Source: Pseudomonas sp. RIT-PI-r
Lineage (GTDB): Bacteria; Pseudomonadota; Gammaproteobacteria; Pseudomonadales; Pseudomonadaceae
Length of the DNA stretch: 64,000 nucleotides
Assembly (NCBI RefSeq): GCF_001297015.1
Contig: NZ_LIGE01000037.1
Location: 1-64,000 of the forward strand
Direction of reading: 5' to 3'
Each line of letters begins with the position of its first letter. Positions within the stretch are counted from its first letter, which is position 1. Positions 7,440 to 17,933 of this stretch are shown one piece after another. Below the pieces are notes generated by a model, which saw only the letters and a list, made by a program, of their open reading frames with translations, made no database searches and had not been told where the DNA came from. A program made the position numbers and the translations under genes.

Positions 7440-9128
7440 TTAAGCGATATCGCGTAACTCCCTCCGCAGAATCTTGCCGACCGGCGTCATCGGCAACGAC
7501 TCACGCAACACAATGTGTTTCGGCACTTTGTACGCGGTGAAATTTTCTTTGCAGTAGGCCTTGAGCTCTTCAAGGCTGACACCGGTTTCCCGCGCTACCA
7601 CAAACAGCTTCACTGCCTCGCCGGAGCGCTCGTCCGGCACGCCGATCACCGCGCAGTTGGCGACCTTCGGGTGAGCCATGACCACGTCTTCAATTTCGTT
7701 CGGGTACACATTGAAACCGGAGACGATGATCATATCCTTCTTGCGATCGACGATGCGTACAAACCCGTCCGGATCGATCACCGCGATGTCGCCCGATTTG
7801 AACCAGCCTTCGCCATCCAGCACTTCAGCGGTGGCTTCAGGTTTGTTCCAGTAGCCCTTCATGATCTGCGGGCCTTTGATGCACAACTCGCCCCGCTCGC
7901 CCATCGGCTGCTCGACGCCGTCATCGTTGATGACTTTGAGCAACGTGCCCGGCACTGGCAGGCCGACGGTACCGAGGCGCGATTGATCGCCATACGGGTT
8001 GGTGCAGGCCACTGGCGAGGTTTCGGTCAGACCGTAACCTTCGGTAATGCGGCAACCGGTCATCTGCTCCCAACGCTCGGCGGTGGCTTTGACCAGCGCG
8101 GTGCCGCCGGAGTTGGTGAGTTTCAGGCTGGAGAAATCCAGGGTCTTGAAATCCGGGTGTTCCATCAATGCGACGAACAAGGTGTTCAAACCCAACAGAG
8201 CCGAGAAGCGCCAGTTCTTCAGTTCCTTGATGAAACCGGCAATGTCGCGCGGGTTGGTGATCAGCACGTTGTGGTTGCCGGAGACCATCATGCACATGCA
8301 ATTCGCGGTGAAGGCATAGATGTGGTACAGCGGCAGCGGCGCGACCATCACTTCCTGACCTTCGCGCAACAAAGGCTGACCGTCCGGGCCGAGCTGTGCC
8401 AGACAGGCACGCACTTGCTGCATGTTCGCTACCAGATTGCCGTGGGTCAGCATCGCGCCCTTGGCCAGGCCGGTAGTGCCGCCGGTGTATTGCAGCACGG
8501 CGATGTCGTCGAGGCTGACCTTCAACGGCTTGATGCCCAGACCCCGCCCCATGCGCAGCGCACTCTTGAAGGAGATGGCGTGCGGCAGCGAATAGTCCGG
8601 GACCATTTTCTTCACTTTGCTGACCACGGTGTTGACCAGCCAGCCCTTGGCGGTGGGCATCAGGTCGCCCATCTTCGCTTCGATCAGGTACTGGATGTCG
8701 GTGTCGGCCAGCACTTCCTGGACTTTCTGGCCAAACATGTTCAGGTACACCAACGCCCGTGCGCCGGAATCCTTGAACTGATGGCGCATCTCCCGCGCGG
8801 TATACAGCGGGTTGGTGTTGACCACGATCAGCCCGGCACGCAACGCGCCGAACACGGCGATCGGGTAATGCAGGACGTTGGGCATCTGCACGGCGATGCG
8901 ATCGCCCGGCACCAGATCGGTATGCGCTTGCAGGTAACCGGCAAAGGCTGCGCTCTGGCGCTCAAGTTCAGCGTAGGTCAGGGTCACGCCCATGTTGCTG
9001 AACGCCGGGCGATCCGCGAACTTCTTGCAGGAACGCTCGAACACCTCGATCACCGACTTGAACTCACCCATGTCGATGTCCAGCGGCACGCCGGCCGGGC
9101 GCTTGTCGTTCCAGAAATCAGGTTGCAT
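7440..9128 (-). CDS. fadD2: Long-chain acyl-CoA synthetase FadD2
   Basis: 562 residues from the ATG at 9128 (MQPDFWNDKRPAG), chosen because AGAGGA lies 9 bases upstream; an in-frame upstream extension lacks such a site. It carries the same motif set as FadD1: YTGGTTGLAKGAMLTH, GYGLTETSPVA, GWFKSGDIAVID, and GKILRREL at the C-terminus. The two paralogues are clearly tandem duplicates but well diverged, with different likely chain-length preference. The spacer to fadD1 includes a REP pair, so the genes may be transcribed separately. The divergent neighbour is the lipase-like gene. Confidence 0.95.
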   Translation of the reverse strand: MQPDFWNDKRPAGVPLDIDMGEFKSVIEVFERSCKKFADRPAFSNMGVTLTYAELERQSAAFAGYLQAHTDLVPGDRIAVQMPNVLHYPIAVFGALRAGLIVVNTNPLYTAREMRHQFKDSGARALVYLNMFGQKVQEVLADTDIQYLIEAKMGDLMPTAKGWLVNTVVSKVKKMVPDYSLPHAISFKSALRMGRGLGIKPLKVSLDDIAVLQYTGGTTGLAKGAMLTHGNLVANMQQVRACLAQLGPDGQPLLREGQEVMVAPLPLYHIYAFTANCMCMMVSGNHNVLITNPRDIAGFIKELKNWRFSALLGLNTLFVALMEHPDFKTLDFSSLKLTNSGGTALVKATAERWEQMTGCRITEGYGLTETSPVACTNPYGDQSRLGTVGLPVPGTLLKVINDDGVEQPMGERGELCIKGPQIMKGYWNKPEATAEVLDGEGWFKSGDIAVIDPDGFVRIVDRKKDMIIVSGFNVYPNEIEDVVMAHPKVANCAVIGVPDERSGEAVKLFVVARETGVSLEELKAYCKENFTAYKVPKHIVLRESLPMTPVGKILRRELRDIA

Positions 9129-9329
9129 TGTTCTTGTCCTCTTTACCTGAGCCGATCCGGGGCCGCTTTCTGTCATTTCTGAAAAAGCGGAGCTTCACGG
9201 ACACTAGCAGTTATGGCCATTCAGGCAAATATGAGCAAAGCCGTCATTGATCGTGTGAATCTTCCTGCCGTGGCGTGGGCTGATCAGACGCGCTATACAA
9301 TGATCCGACTCTTGAGCAAAGGAATCGCC

Positions 9330-10274
9330 ATGACCCACGACACCCTGTGGCTGGACGCGAGTGACCGCAGCCGCCTGTTCGTCAACCAATGGCTGCCCGC
9401 CGCGCCGTTGAAAGCGGTGATCCTGCTGGCCCATGGCATGGCCGAACACAGCGGTCGTTATGCCCGTCTGGCCGACACGTTTTGCGACAAAGGATATGGC
9501 GTATATGCCCCGGATCTGCGGGGACATGGCAGAACTGCCGATCAGGGCACCGTCGGCCATTTCGCCGATGATGACGGTTGGTGCAAAGTCCTTGGCGATC
9601 TGGCCAGCCTCAATCAATACATTGGCCAGCAACACCCCGGCGTGCCGATCATCCTGCTCGGCCACAGCATGGGCAGCTATCTTGCCCAAGGCTATTTACT
9701 GCACCACAGCGCCAGCCTGACCGGGGCGATTCTCAGTGGCTCGAATTTCCAGCCGGTGGCCTTGTATGGTGCCGCGCGGCAGATCGCCCGCCTGGAAAAA
9801 CTGCGTCAAGGCGGCAAGGGCCGCAGTGCACTGATCGAGTGGCTGTCGTTCGGCTCGTTCAACAAACAATTCAAACCGGTGCGCACGCCGTTCGACTGGC
9901 TGAGCCGCGATCCGACCGAAGTCGACAAATACGCCGCTGACCCGCTCTGCGGCTTTCGCTGTACCAATCAGCTATGGATCGACCTGCTCGGTGGCTTGCA
10001 GCAAATCAGCAAAGCGTCCAATCTCGCGCAGATCGACCCGGGCCTGCCATTGCTGGTGATCGGCGGTGAATGTGATCCGGTGAGTGACGGCAAGCGTCTG
10101 ACAGATCTGGCCAATGCCTTACGCACAGCCGGCAGCCAGAACCTGCAATTGAAAATCTACCCGCAGGCCCGGCACGAATTGTTCAACGAAACCAATCGCG
10201 ATGAAGTGATCGCCGATGTGCTGGCCTGGATCGCCCAAGCGCTGAGCCATCCGCGACCTCAGCGCAGTGAATGA
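9330..10274 (+). CDS. Alpha/beta hydrolase, monoacylglycerol lipase/lysophospholipase type
   Basis: 314 residues from the ATG at 9330, preceded by AAAGGAATCGCC. It shows the family motif HGMAEHSGRY (35-44), the nucleophile elbow GHSMGS with Ser113, an acid in IGGECDPVSDG and the catalytic His in ARHELFNE near the end. The Hydrolase_4 / YvaK-PldB type acts on monoacylglycerols or lysophospholipids. With no secretion signal, it is cytoplasmic. It sits between fadD2 and phaJ4, so it probably releases fatty acids that the neighbours then process; the actual substrate is inferred. Confidence 0.88.
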   Translation: MTHDTLWLDASDRSRLFVNQWLPAAPLKAVILLAHGMAEHSGRYARLADTFCDKGYGVYAPDLRGHGRTADQGTVGHFADDDGWCKVLGDLASLNQYIGQQHPGVPIILLGHSMGSYLAQGYLLHHSASLTGAILSGSNFQPVALYGAARQIARLEKLRQGGKGRSALIEWLSFGSFNKQFKPVRTPFDWLSRDPTEVDKYAADPLCGFRCTNQLWIDLLGGLQQISKASNLAQIDPGLPLLVIGGECDPVSDGKRLTDLANALRTAGSQNLQLKIYPQARHELFNETNRDEVIADVLAWIAQALSHPRPQRSE

Positions 10275-10316
10275 TTTTTTGTGGATTTATTTAATCCGTC
10301 ACAGGAACCGAAATCG

Positions 10317-10787
10317 ATGACCCAGGTTACCAACATCCCTTACGAAGCCCTCGAAGTCGGCCAGACTGCGAGCTACAGCAAGACTGTCGAAGAGCGCGAC
10401 ATTCAGCTGTTCGCCGCGATGTCCGGCGACCACAACCCGGTGCACCTGGACGCAGAGTTCGCGGCAGCCAGCATGTTCAAGGAGCGTATCGCTCACGGCA
10501 TGTTCAGTGGCGCCTTGATCAGCGCCGCGGTGGCCTGTGAACTGCCTGGGCCGGGCACAATTTACATCGGCCAGCAGATGAGCTTTCAGAAACCGGTGAA
10601 GATCGGTGACACGCTGACAGTGCGCCTGGAAATTCTCGAGAAACTGCCGAAGTTTCGCGTGCGCATTGCAACTCGCGTGTTCAACCAGCGTGATGAGTTG
10701 GTGGTGGACGGTGAGGCGGAGATTCTGGCGCCGCGTAAGCAGCAGACTGTGACGTTGCCGACGTTGCCGGCCATCAGCATTGGCTGA
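10317..10787 (+). CDS. phaJ4: (R)-specific enoyl-CoA hydratase, PhaJ4/MaoC type
   Basis: 156 residues from the ATG at 10317 (CAGGAACC ribosome-binding site). Hot-dog fold MaoC domain with the hydratase signature GDHNPVHLD (Asp38, His43 catalytic). It hydrates trans-2-enoyl-CoA from beta-oxidation to (R)-3-hydroxyacyl-CoA, a precursor for medium-chain polyhydroxyalkanoate. Gene order fadD1-fadD2-hydrolase-phaJ4 is as in P. aeruginosa. The numbered symbol is by synteny; the MaoC function itself is firm. Confidence 0.85.
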   Translation: MTQVTNIPYEALEVGQTASYSKTVEERDIQLFAAMSGDHNPVHLDAEFAAASMFKERIAHGMFSGALISAAVACELPGPGTIYIGQQMSFQKPVKIGDTLTVRLEILEKLPKFRVRIATRVFNQRDELVVDGEAEILAPRKQQTVTLPTLPAISIG

Positions 10788-10790
10788 TTG

Positions 10791-10865
10791 AAAAGATCGC
10801 AGCCTTCGGCAGCTCCTACAGGGGAATGCCTTCACTGTAGGAGCTGCCGCAGGCTGCGATCTTTT
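10791..10865. repeat. REP pair, type B
   Basis: AAAAGATCGCAGCCTTCGGC arm and inverted CTGCCGCAGGCTGCGATCTTTT arm directly after phaJ4. Confidence 0.9.
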
Positions 10866-10881
10866 GCTTTCAAAACACTCA

Positions 10882-10913
10882 TAAAAAAACGCCAGACTAG
10901 CTGGCGTTTTTTG
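10882..10913. terminator. Bidirectional terminator
   Basis: Hairpin AACGCCAG-ACTA-GCTGGCGTT (imperfect at the loop edge) with A7 on the left and T6 on the right. It lies between the convergent phaJ4 and DUF2383 genes and can serve both. Confidence 0.88.
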
Positions 10914-10927
10914 TAACCGGCGTACGC

Positions 10928-11395
10928 TTACGAGCGTGCGCGAGCCTGGTTACGCAGGGCTTTCACTTGGTCATGGTTGCGTTGCACGCCATGGTATTGG
11001 CGCTCAACCAGGTCACGAATGCCCACCAGGTTGTGCTTGTTGATTTTTTCGATGGCTTCACGATAAGCCTTCAGCGCATGGTCTTCACCGCGCTCGGCTT
11101 CGTTCAGCACAGCCTCCTCATCCTTGCCAGTGAACATGGCTTTGACGTCGACCCAACGACGGTGCAGATCACCGCTGACGCTGGTAGAGGTTTCCGGATC
11201 GCCGCCCAGTTTGCGAACTTCGGCTTGCAGCTCAGCTGCAGCAGTGGCGCAGTCGGCAGAGCGAGTGACAAACAGGGTTTTCAGTTCTGGGTGCTTGATG
11301 TCTTCGGCGCAAGTCTTGAACCCTTCCTGACCGTCCTTGCAGGTTTCAATCAGGTCATTGAGTACAGAGATGGCTTCTTTATTCATGTCGGTCAT
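10928..11395 (-). CDS. PA2169-like four-helix (DUF2383, ferritin-like) protein
   Basis: 155 residues: MTDMNKEAISVLNDLIETCKDGQEGFKTCAEDIKHPELKTLF..., an all-helical protein of the PA2169/DUF2383 family, ferritin-like fold. Cys and His residues (C19, C28, C49) and repeated E/H pairs could hold metal, but no canonical diiron motif is certain. The start has AAGGAATTG upstream. It is a single-gene unit. The physiological role is unknown; in P. aeruginosa the homologue is linked to low-oxygen or stress expression. Confidence 0.8.
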   Translation of the reverse strand: MTDMNKEAISVLNDLIETCKDGQEGFKTCAEDIKHPELKTLFVTRSADCATAAAELQAEVRKLGGDPETSTSVSGDLHRRWVDVKAMFTGKDEEAVLNEAERGEDHALKAYREAIEKINKHNLVGIRDLVERQYHGVQRNHDQVKALRNQARARS

Positions 11396-11600
11396 TTTTC
11401 AATTCCTTGCGATCGGTGGAAGATGCAAGAGATATTGCAGTGTGCGTGCCAGTTTTTTTGTAAGATAAATATCGTTATAAATCAACAAGTTAAATATAAA
11501 TGAACTATCTGTATCGCGGTTATTTGCATGATCTGTCATTTGGCCTGCATGCAGAATGCCTGTATTTTCCAGTTTGATTTGAAGCCAGACGAAAACCGCA

Positions 11601-11837
11601 ATGAATCCCGAAAAACTCGAACTGCTGATCACCCGCGAAATGCCCTTCGGCAAATACAAGGGCCGGATCATTGCCGACCTGCCGGGGCCTTACCTCAACT
11701 GGTTTGCCCGCGAAGGTTTTCCCCATGGCGAACTCGGCGGCCTGCTGGCGCTGATGCAGGAGATCGACCACAACGGCTTGTCTGACTTGCTCGAACCGCT
11801 ACGCGCCAAACATGGCAAACCTGCCCCGCGCCACTGA
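11601..11837 (+). CDS. DUF3820 family protein
   Basis: 78 residues: MNPEKLELLITREMPFGKYKGRIIADLPGPYLNWFAREGFPHGELGGLLALMQEIDHNGL. The M-P-F-G-K-Y-K-G-x-x-I-x-D-L-P-x-x-Y-L-x-W signature is that of DUF3820 (also labelled a putative quorum-sensing-regulated factor in Pfam). It is a small soluble protein, possibly nucleic-acid-related because similar modules occur next to exonuclease domains; that is inference. It ends 28 bases before the start chosen for the next gene. Confidence 0.85.
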   Translation: MNPEKLELLITREMPFGKYKGRIIADLPGPYLNWFAREGFPHGELGGLLALMQEIDHNGLSDLLEPLRAKHGKPAPRH

Positions 11838-11865
11838 AGCGCCCTCCTCTATAGAGCCAGCCGCC

Positions 11866-13047
11866 ATGCCCGATAACACCCGCCGCGCCCGTGACGAAGC
11901 CTTCTGGCAGACGTTCGCCGACCGTTACGATGTTCAACCCGGACCTGTGAATCTGGAAAACGGTTACTTCGGGCGTATGTCGCGTACGGTGATCGAGGAG
12001 TATCAGCGCAATATCGAGCTGATCAATACCAGCAACTCGGTGTACGTGCGCCAGCGCTTTGAGCAGCACGACAATCTAGACATCCGCGCGCAGTTGGCAG
12101 AGCAGATGGGCGTACGCGCACAGAGCGTGGCCTTCCCCCGCAATGCCACCGAAGGCCTGCAATCGCTGACCCGCAATTACAACCGCCTGCAACCGGGCGA
12201 CCAGTTGCTGATCTGCGACCTTGAGTACGACACGGTCAAGGGCGCCATGCGCTGGCTGGCCAGACATCGCGGCGTCGAGATCATCGAGATTTCGCATGCA
12301 CACCCGGCGAGCTTCGACAGCCTGTTGGAAACTTACCGCGAAACCTTTATTCGCCATCCGAAACTGAAACTGATGGCCCTGACACACGTCACCCATCGCA
12401 CCGGCCTGGTGATGCCGGTACAAGCCATTGCCGCGCTGGCCAGGGAGCATGGGGTCGACATCATTCTTGATGGTGCCCACGCCCTCGGTCAGATCGAGTT
12501 CGACTTCGATGCCCTCGGTATCGCCTTCGCCGGTTACAACCTGCACAAATGGATCGGTGCGCCGCTGACGCTTGGCTTCATCTATATTGCCCCACAGCGT
12601 CTGGCTGACATCGATCCGGACATGGGCGAGATGCACTATCCGGTCAATGACATCCGAGCGCGCACGTCCTACAGCACTCCCAACATTCCGGCATTGATGA
12701 CACTGCCGCTGGTATTCGAGGAGCATCGTTCACTCGGCGGCGCAGCGGCAAAAGGTGCCCGCCTGAACTACCTGCGCAACCTGTGGGTCAGCGCCGTGCG
12801 GCATTTACCGGGCATTGAAGTGATGACGCCCGACGATCCGCGATTGTATTGCGGGATCACGGCGTTGCGCTTCACTCGTCACGACGACCAACAGGCCATG
12901 GCGGAGCATTTGCTCAATGACTTCAATCTGTTCACGGTGGTTCGCAATGGCGCGGCGTGCGGGCCTTGCATCCGCATTACACCGGGGCTGACCACCACCG
13001 CTGGCGACATGCAACTGCTGACCCGCGCGCTGAACGAGTTACGTTGA
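11866..13047 (+). CDS. Class-V fold PLP-dependent aminotransferase, isopenicillin-N-epimerase-like
   Basis: 393 residues. The PLP-binding Lys is K218 in GYNLHKWIGAPL; the Asp that contacts the pyridine nitrogen lies in LDGAHALGQ (191-199); SVAFPRNATEGL (88-99) forms the phosphate-binding loop. These fit the CsdA/isopenicillin N epimerase-like branch rather than NifS, since no mobile cysteine loop is seen; CGPCIRITPG near the end is a family signature. The ATG at 11866 was chosen; an alternative at 11812 would overlap the DUF3820 gene. The substrate is unknown. Confidence 0.82.
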   Translation: MPDNTRRARDEAFWQTFADRYDVQPGPVNLENGYFGRMSRTVIEEYQRNIELINTSNSVYVRQRFEQHDNLDIRAQLAEQMGVRAQSVAFPRNATEGLQSLTRNYNRLQPGDQLLICDLEYDTVKGAMRWLARHRGVEIIEISHAHPASFDSLLETYRETFIRHPKLKLMALTHVTHRTGLVMPVQAIAALAREHGVDIILDGAHALGQIEFDFDALGIAFAGYNLHKWIGAPLTLGFIYIAPQRLADIDPDMGEMHYPVNDIRARTSYSTPNIPALMTLPLVFEEHRSLGGAAAKGARLNYLRNLWVSAVRHLPGIEVMTPDDPRLYCGITALRFTRHDDQQAMAEHLLNDFNLFTVVRNGAACGPCIRITPGLTTTAGDMQLLTRALNELR

Positions 13048-13051
13048 TGGC

Positions 13052-13777
13052 TTAAACGGTGAATTTGTCGAAGTCCTCGGGTTTGATCTGCGACGACACA
13101 GCGAAGGTATCGATACCGATCGTCAGTTGGCCGAAAAAACCATCCTCATGAGTATCGCGACCGATCGGCCACACTGTCAGCGTCGAGGCTTCGCCCTGCA
13201 TGTCGGCGTAATAGCTGTCCTCGGCATTGTTCAGTACCTTCGCCGAGCGTCCGCGATAGGCTTTGGCATTGAGTACCGAGCGCGAAACGACCTCGGGGAA
13301 ATACAACTGGCCAACCCAGGCCACATTGCGTGCTTCGAGAAATTCGCTGCCGGCAACGATGCGCACCGCCATATGAATATGCAGTGCGCGACCGGCGTAA
13401 AACCCCGGATAAATCGTCGTGAAGCGCACGCGGCCCTTGGGATCACAAAACTGGCTGCCGCGCAGGTAGGTGTCATCATCGGTACGCGGGATTGAACCGA
13501 TGGCCTCGGCATCGACTTCAAGATCCGGATTGATCCGGCTCCAGCCCGAATACGCGCCGCGCGCATTGCAATGCCAGATATCCACCAGCGCGCCACTGAC
13601 CGGCTCACCGGTCATTGCATCAACGATGGTCAGGCGCAGCAGCAGCGGCAAGCCTTCTGCACCCTCGCTGATGTTGCGGCGCAGCAATTTCGGGTTGCGA
13701 AAGTACGGTCCGGCGATTTGCTCGGGGGCCAGTTGATACACTTGGTTCGTTGAGGATGCTGCAGAGTCTTGGGCCAT
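13052..13777 (-). CDS. Intradiol ring-cleavage dioxygenase-like protein
   Basis: 241 residues. The fold and metal site match the beta subunit of protocatechuate 3,4-dioxygenase and related intradiol enzymes: DIWHCNARGAYSGW (ligand Tyr76), YPGFYAGRALHIHM (Tyr127, His133, His135) would coordinate Fe(III). Unlike true PcaHG there is no partner alpha subunit and no beta-ketoadipate gene nearby. No clear secretion signal is seen. The ring substrate is unknown. It is convergent with the aminotransferase, 4 bases apart, with no room for a terminator between. Confidence 0.82.
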   Translation of the reverse strand: MAQDSAASSTNQVYQLAPEQIAGPYFRNPKLLRRNISEGAEGLPLLLRLTIVDAMTGEPVSGALVDIWHCNARGAYSGWSRINPDLEVDAEAIGSIPRTDDDTYLRGSQFCDPKGRVRFTTIYPGFYAGRALHIHMAVRIVAGSEFLEARNVAWVGQLYFPEVVSRSVLNAKAYRGRSAKVLNNAEDSYYADMQGEASTLTVWPIGRDTHEDGFFGQLTIGIDTFAVSSQIKPEDFDKFTV

Positions 13778-13860
13778 GACGCGTTCTCTCTTCCATAAGA
13801 TGAACGCAGATTAGCGCCGGGCAGAAGCCTGTGTGCGGTAACTATGTATCGCGTCGTAAC

Positions 13861-13893
13861 TTTTGCAGGAGTTGCCGAAGGCAGCGATCTTTT
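13861..13893. repeat. Single REP arm, type B
   Basis: GAGTTGCCGAAGGCAGCGATCTTTT, a degenerate lone arm of the type B family upstream of the dioxygenase gene. Confidence 0.6.
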
Positions 13894-13914
13894 GCCGTTG
13901 GCTTTTGCGCGGGC

Positions 13915-13948
13915 AAAAAAAAACGGTGCACCGACCAAGCGCACCGTA
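13915..13948 (-). terminator. Terminator of the zwf-pgl-eda operon
   Basis: On the minus strand: ACGGTGC, loop of 11, GCACCGT, then a run of nine to ten T. It lies 37 bases after the eda stop codon. Confidence 0.9.
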
Positions 13949-13984
13949 AAGCCGTAGAACACACAACGAAGTGTCTGGTGACAA

Positions 13985-14650
13985 TCAGTCCAGCAGCGCC
14001 AGTGCCTCGGCGGTGCATTCCTGAATACGGGCCCAGTCGCCGTTCTTGATCCACTCTGGATCAAGCATCCAGCTACCGCCCACGCACATGACGTTTTTCA
14101 GCGCCATGTAGCTCTTGATATTGGCCGGGCCGACGCCGCCAGTCGGGCAGAATTTCACTTCACCGAAAGGGCCGCCGAGGGCTTTGATTGCCGCCACGCC
14201 ACCGCTGACTTCCGCCGGGAACAACTTGAAGCGGCGATAACCCAGGCCATAGCCTTCCATGATGCCGGAGGCGTTGCTGATGCCCGGCAACAGCGGAATC
14301 GGGCTGTCGACACTGGCTTCGAGCAAATCACGGGTGATGCCCGGGGTGACGATGAATTGCGAGCCGGCAGCTTCGGCAGCCGCGAGCATGTTGCGATCGA
14401 GCACGGTGCCGGCACCGGTCATCAGTTCCGGACGCTGGTCGCGCAGGATCTGAATGGCCTTGAGGCCGAACTGCGAACGCAGGGTCACTTCCAGCGCGGT
14501 CAGACCACCGGCAGCCAGGGCGTCGGCCAATGGCAGCACGTCCTGTTCGCGAGCGATGGTGATCACCGGCAGGATCCGCGCCTTGGCGCAGAGGCTGTCG
14601 ATCAGGGCAACTTTGTCCGCCATGGAAACGGTCGGGGATGGGGTTGTCAT
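13985..14650 (-). CDS. eda: KDPG aldolase (2-keto-3-deoxy-6-phosphogluconate aldolase)
   Basis: 221 residues from the ATG at 14650, preceded by AAGGA at 9 bases; an earlier ATG at 14671 overlaps the pgl stop as ATGA and is possible. It splits KDPG into pyruvate and glyceraldehyde-3-phosphate, the last Entner-Doudoroff step. The Schiff-base Lys is K142 in RRFKLFPAE and the catalytic Glu is E54 in LEVTLRS; CPTGGV binds phosphate. Last gene of zwf-pgl-eda. Confidence 0.96.
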   Translation of the reverse strand: MTTPSPTVSMADKVALIDSLCAKARILPVITIAREQDVLPLADALAAGGLTALEVTLRSQFGLKAIQILRDQRPELMTGAGTVLDRNMLAAAEAAGSQFIVTPGITRDLLEASVDSPIPLLPGISNASGIMEGYGLGYRRFKLFPAEVSGGVAAIKALGGPFGEVKFCPTGGVGPANIKSYMALKNVMCVGGSWMLDPEWIKNGDWARIQECTAEALALLD

Positions 14651-14667
14651 AGCGGCTGTTCCTTGGC

Positions 14668-15367
14668 TCATGGGCACCAGTAAATCTCTAACGTAGGTTG
14701 CAGAAACGCGCGCACCGGCATGGCGGCGACGTCATCGGATGCCAGCGCGGCATTCAGGGTGGTCAGTTTCGACTGACCGGAAATCGACAGAATCTTGTGC
14801 TTGGCCGAGGCCAGCAGCGCACGGCTCATGGTCAGGCGCTGACGCGGCACGCTCGGCGCCAGCATCGGCCAGCAACGGCGTGCGCCATCGACTTGCAAGG
14901 CTTCGGCGAGGTTCGGGCTGTCGGGGAACAGCGACGCGGTGTGGCCGTCATCGCCCATGCCCAGCACCAGCACGTCAATCGGCGGCAGTTCGGCGAGCAA
15001 GCGGTCAGCCTGTTCGGCGGCCTGCTCGACGCTGGCCGCAGCGCTGTAAAGGCTGAGGAATTGCGCTTTCGCAGCCGGGCCTTTGAGCAGGTATTGCTTG
15101 AGCAGGCCGGCATTGCTGTCGGCGTGTTCAACCGGTACCCAGCGCTCATCGGCAAGGGTCACGACGACCTTCGACCAGTCCAGGTCCTGCTTGGCCAAAT
15201 GCTGGAAAAACGCCACCGGGCTACGACCGCCCGACACCACCAGCACCGCGTTGCCGCGTGCAGCAATGGCCTCGCTCAATTGCTTGGCAACGTTCAGCGC
15301 CAGACCTTCGGCCAACAGCACCGGACTCTTGAATTCGTGAGCGTTCACGCCCGCAGGCAGTTGCACA

Positions 15368-15381
<14 letters not shown>
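14668..15381 (-). CDS. pgl: 6-phosphogluconolactonase
   Basis: 237 residues. Hydrolyses 6-phosphogluconolactone made by Zwf. The NagB-like fold shows VVSGGRSP (phosphate loop), TLADERWVP and LGMGDDGHTASLFP, the diagnostic signature of the family. The coding region overlaps the end of zwf by 14 bases and reaches into the eda translation start region, so translation is coupled. Confidence 0.97.
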
Positions 15382-16834
<1,453 letters not shown>

Positions 16835-16839
16835 GATGT

Positions 16840-16847
16840 TTGTTCTT
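16840..16847 (-). promoter_or_regulatory. Crc/Hfq-type CA motif before zwf
   Basis: AAGAACAA fits the AAnAAnAA catabolite-repression motif and ends about 6 bases before the zwf ATG, where Hfq/Crc binding would block ribosome access. Confidence 0.5.
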
Positions 16848-16899
16848 TTATCAAGTTAAGCTACAAATACCTTTTTTCAAGGCATCACTCAAGGGAAAA

Positions 16900-16915
16900 T
16901 GTAGTAATAACCACA
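16900..16915. promoter_or_regulatory. Candidate HexR operator between zwf and hexR
   Basis: Imperfect palindrome TGTAGT-AATA-ACCACA in the divergent zwf/hexR region. HexR is known to bind and repress the zwf promoter until 2-keto-3-deoxy-6-phosphogluconate is present. It resembles, but is not identical to, the TTGT-N7-ACAA site before gap. Confidence 0.6.
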
Positions 16916-17051
16916 ACATTTTCGCAAAATACAGATTCCGAGTGGTGGTCGCTCGGACGCATCAGTAGGATAGGCCACCGTTACGGGCCATATCAAAGGC
17001 CCAATTTGCATAGCCCGGCGCACCTTTGCGCAGGTGAATTAGGAATTCCAT

Positions 17052-17921
17052 ATGGACCGCGTGCGAAATTTACTGGAACAGATCCAGAGTCGCCTTGAAG
17101 ACCTGAACAAGGCCGAACGCAAAGTCGCCGAGGTGATCCTGCTCAACCCGCAGCAGGCCACCCGCTTCAGCATCGCCGCCCTCGCCCAGGCAGCCTCGGT
17201 GAGCGAACCGACGGTCAACCGTTTCTGCCGTTCGTTCGGTGTCAGCGGCTACCCGGAACTCAAGCTGCAACTGGCGCAGAGCCTGGCCAGTGGCGCGGCG
17301 TATGTCAGCCGCGCGGTCGAGGCTGATGACAATCCCGAGGCGTACACGCAGAAGATTTTCGGCAGCGCCATTGCGTCGCTGGACAGCGCTTGCCAGGCGC
17401 TCGATCCGAACCTGATCAGCCGCGCCGTCGACCTGTTGATTCAGGCGCGGCAGATCCACTTCTTCGGCCTCGGCGCTTCGGCACCGGTGGCGCTGGATGC
17501 GCAGCACAAGTTCTTCCGCTTCAACCTCGCGGTCACCGCGCATGCCGATGTGCTGATGCAGCGGATGATTGCTTCGGTGGCGCACACTGGCGAGTTGTTC
17601 GTGATCATTTCCTACACCGGCCGCACTCGCGAACTGGTGGAAGTTGCGCGTATCGCTCGCGAGAACGGGGCTTCGGTGTTGGGACTGACGGCGGAGAATT
17701 CGCCGCTGGCCAAGGCGAGTACCTTGAGCCTGAATATTCCGTTGCCGGAAGACACCGACATTTATATGCCGATGACGTCGCGGATCATTCAGTTGACGGT
17801 GCTGGATGTGTTGGCGACGGGGATGACCTTGCGTCGCGGGGTGGATTTCCAGCCGCATTTGCGCAAGATCAAAGAGAGCTTGAATGCGAGCCGGTATCCG
17901 GTTGGGGATGAATTCAACTAA
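17052..17921 (+). CDS. hexR: HexR, RpiR-family repressor of glucose catabolism
   Basis: 289 residues: an N-terminal helix-turn-helix (about 1-77, with SIAALAQAASVSEPTVNRFCRSFGVSGYPELK) and a C-terminal SIS sugar-phosphate-binding domain (HFFGLGASAPVALDAQHKF; FVIISYTGRTRELVEVA). In Pseudomonas HexR represses zwf-pgl-eda, edd-glk and gap, and is released by KDPG. It is divergent from zwf with an operator candidate between. The ATG at 17052 follows AGGAATTCCAT. Confidence 0.95.
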   Translation: MDRVRNLLEQIQSRLEDLNKAERKVAEVILLNPQQATRFSIAALAQAASVSEPTVNRFCRSFGVSGYPELKLQLAQSLASGAAYVSRAVEADDNPEAYTQKIFGSAIASLDSACQALDPNLISRAVDLLIQARQIHFFGLGASAPVALDAQHKFFRFNLAVTAHADVLMQRMIASVAHTGELFVIISYTGRTRELVEVARIARENGASVLGLTAENSPLAKASTLSLNIPLPEDTDIYMPMTSRIIQLTVLDVLATGMTLRRGVDFQPHLRKIKESLNASRYPVGDEFN

Positions 17922-17933
17922 AGATCAAAAGCA

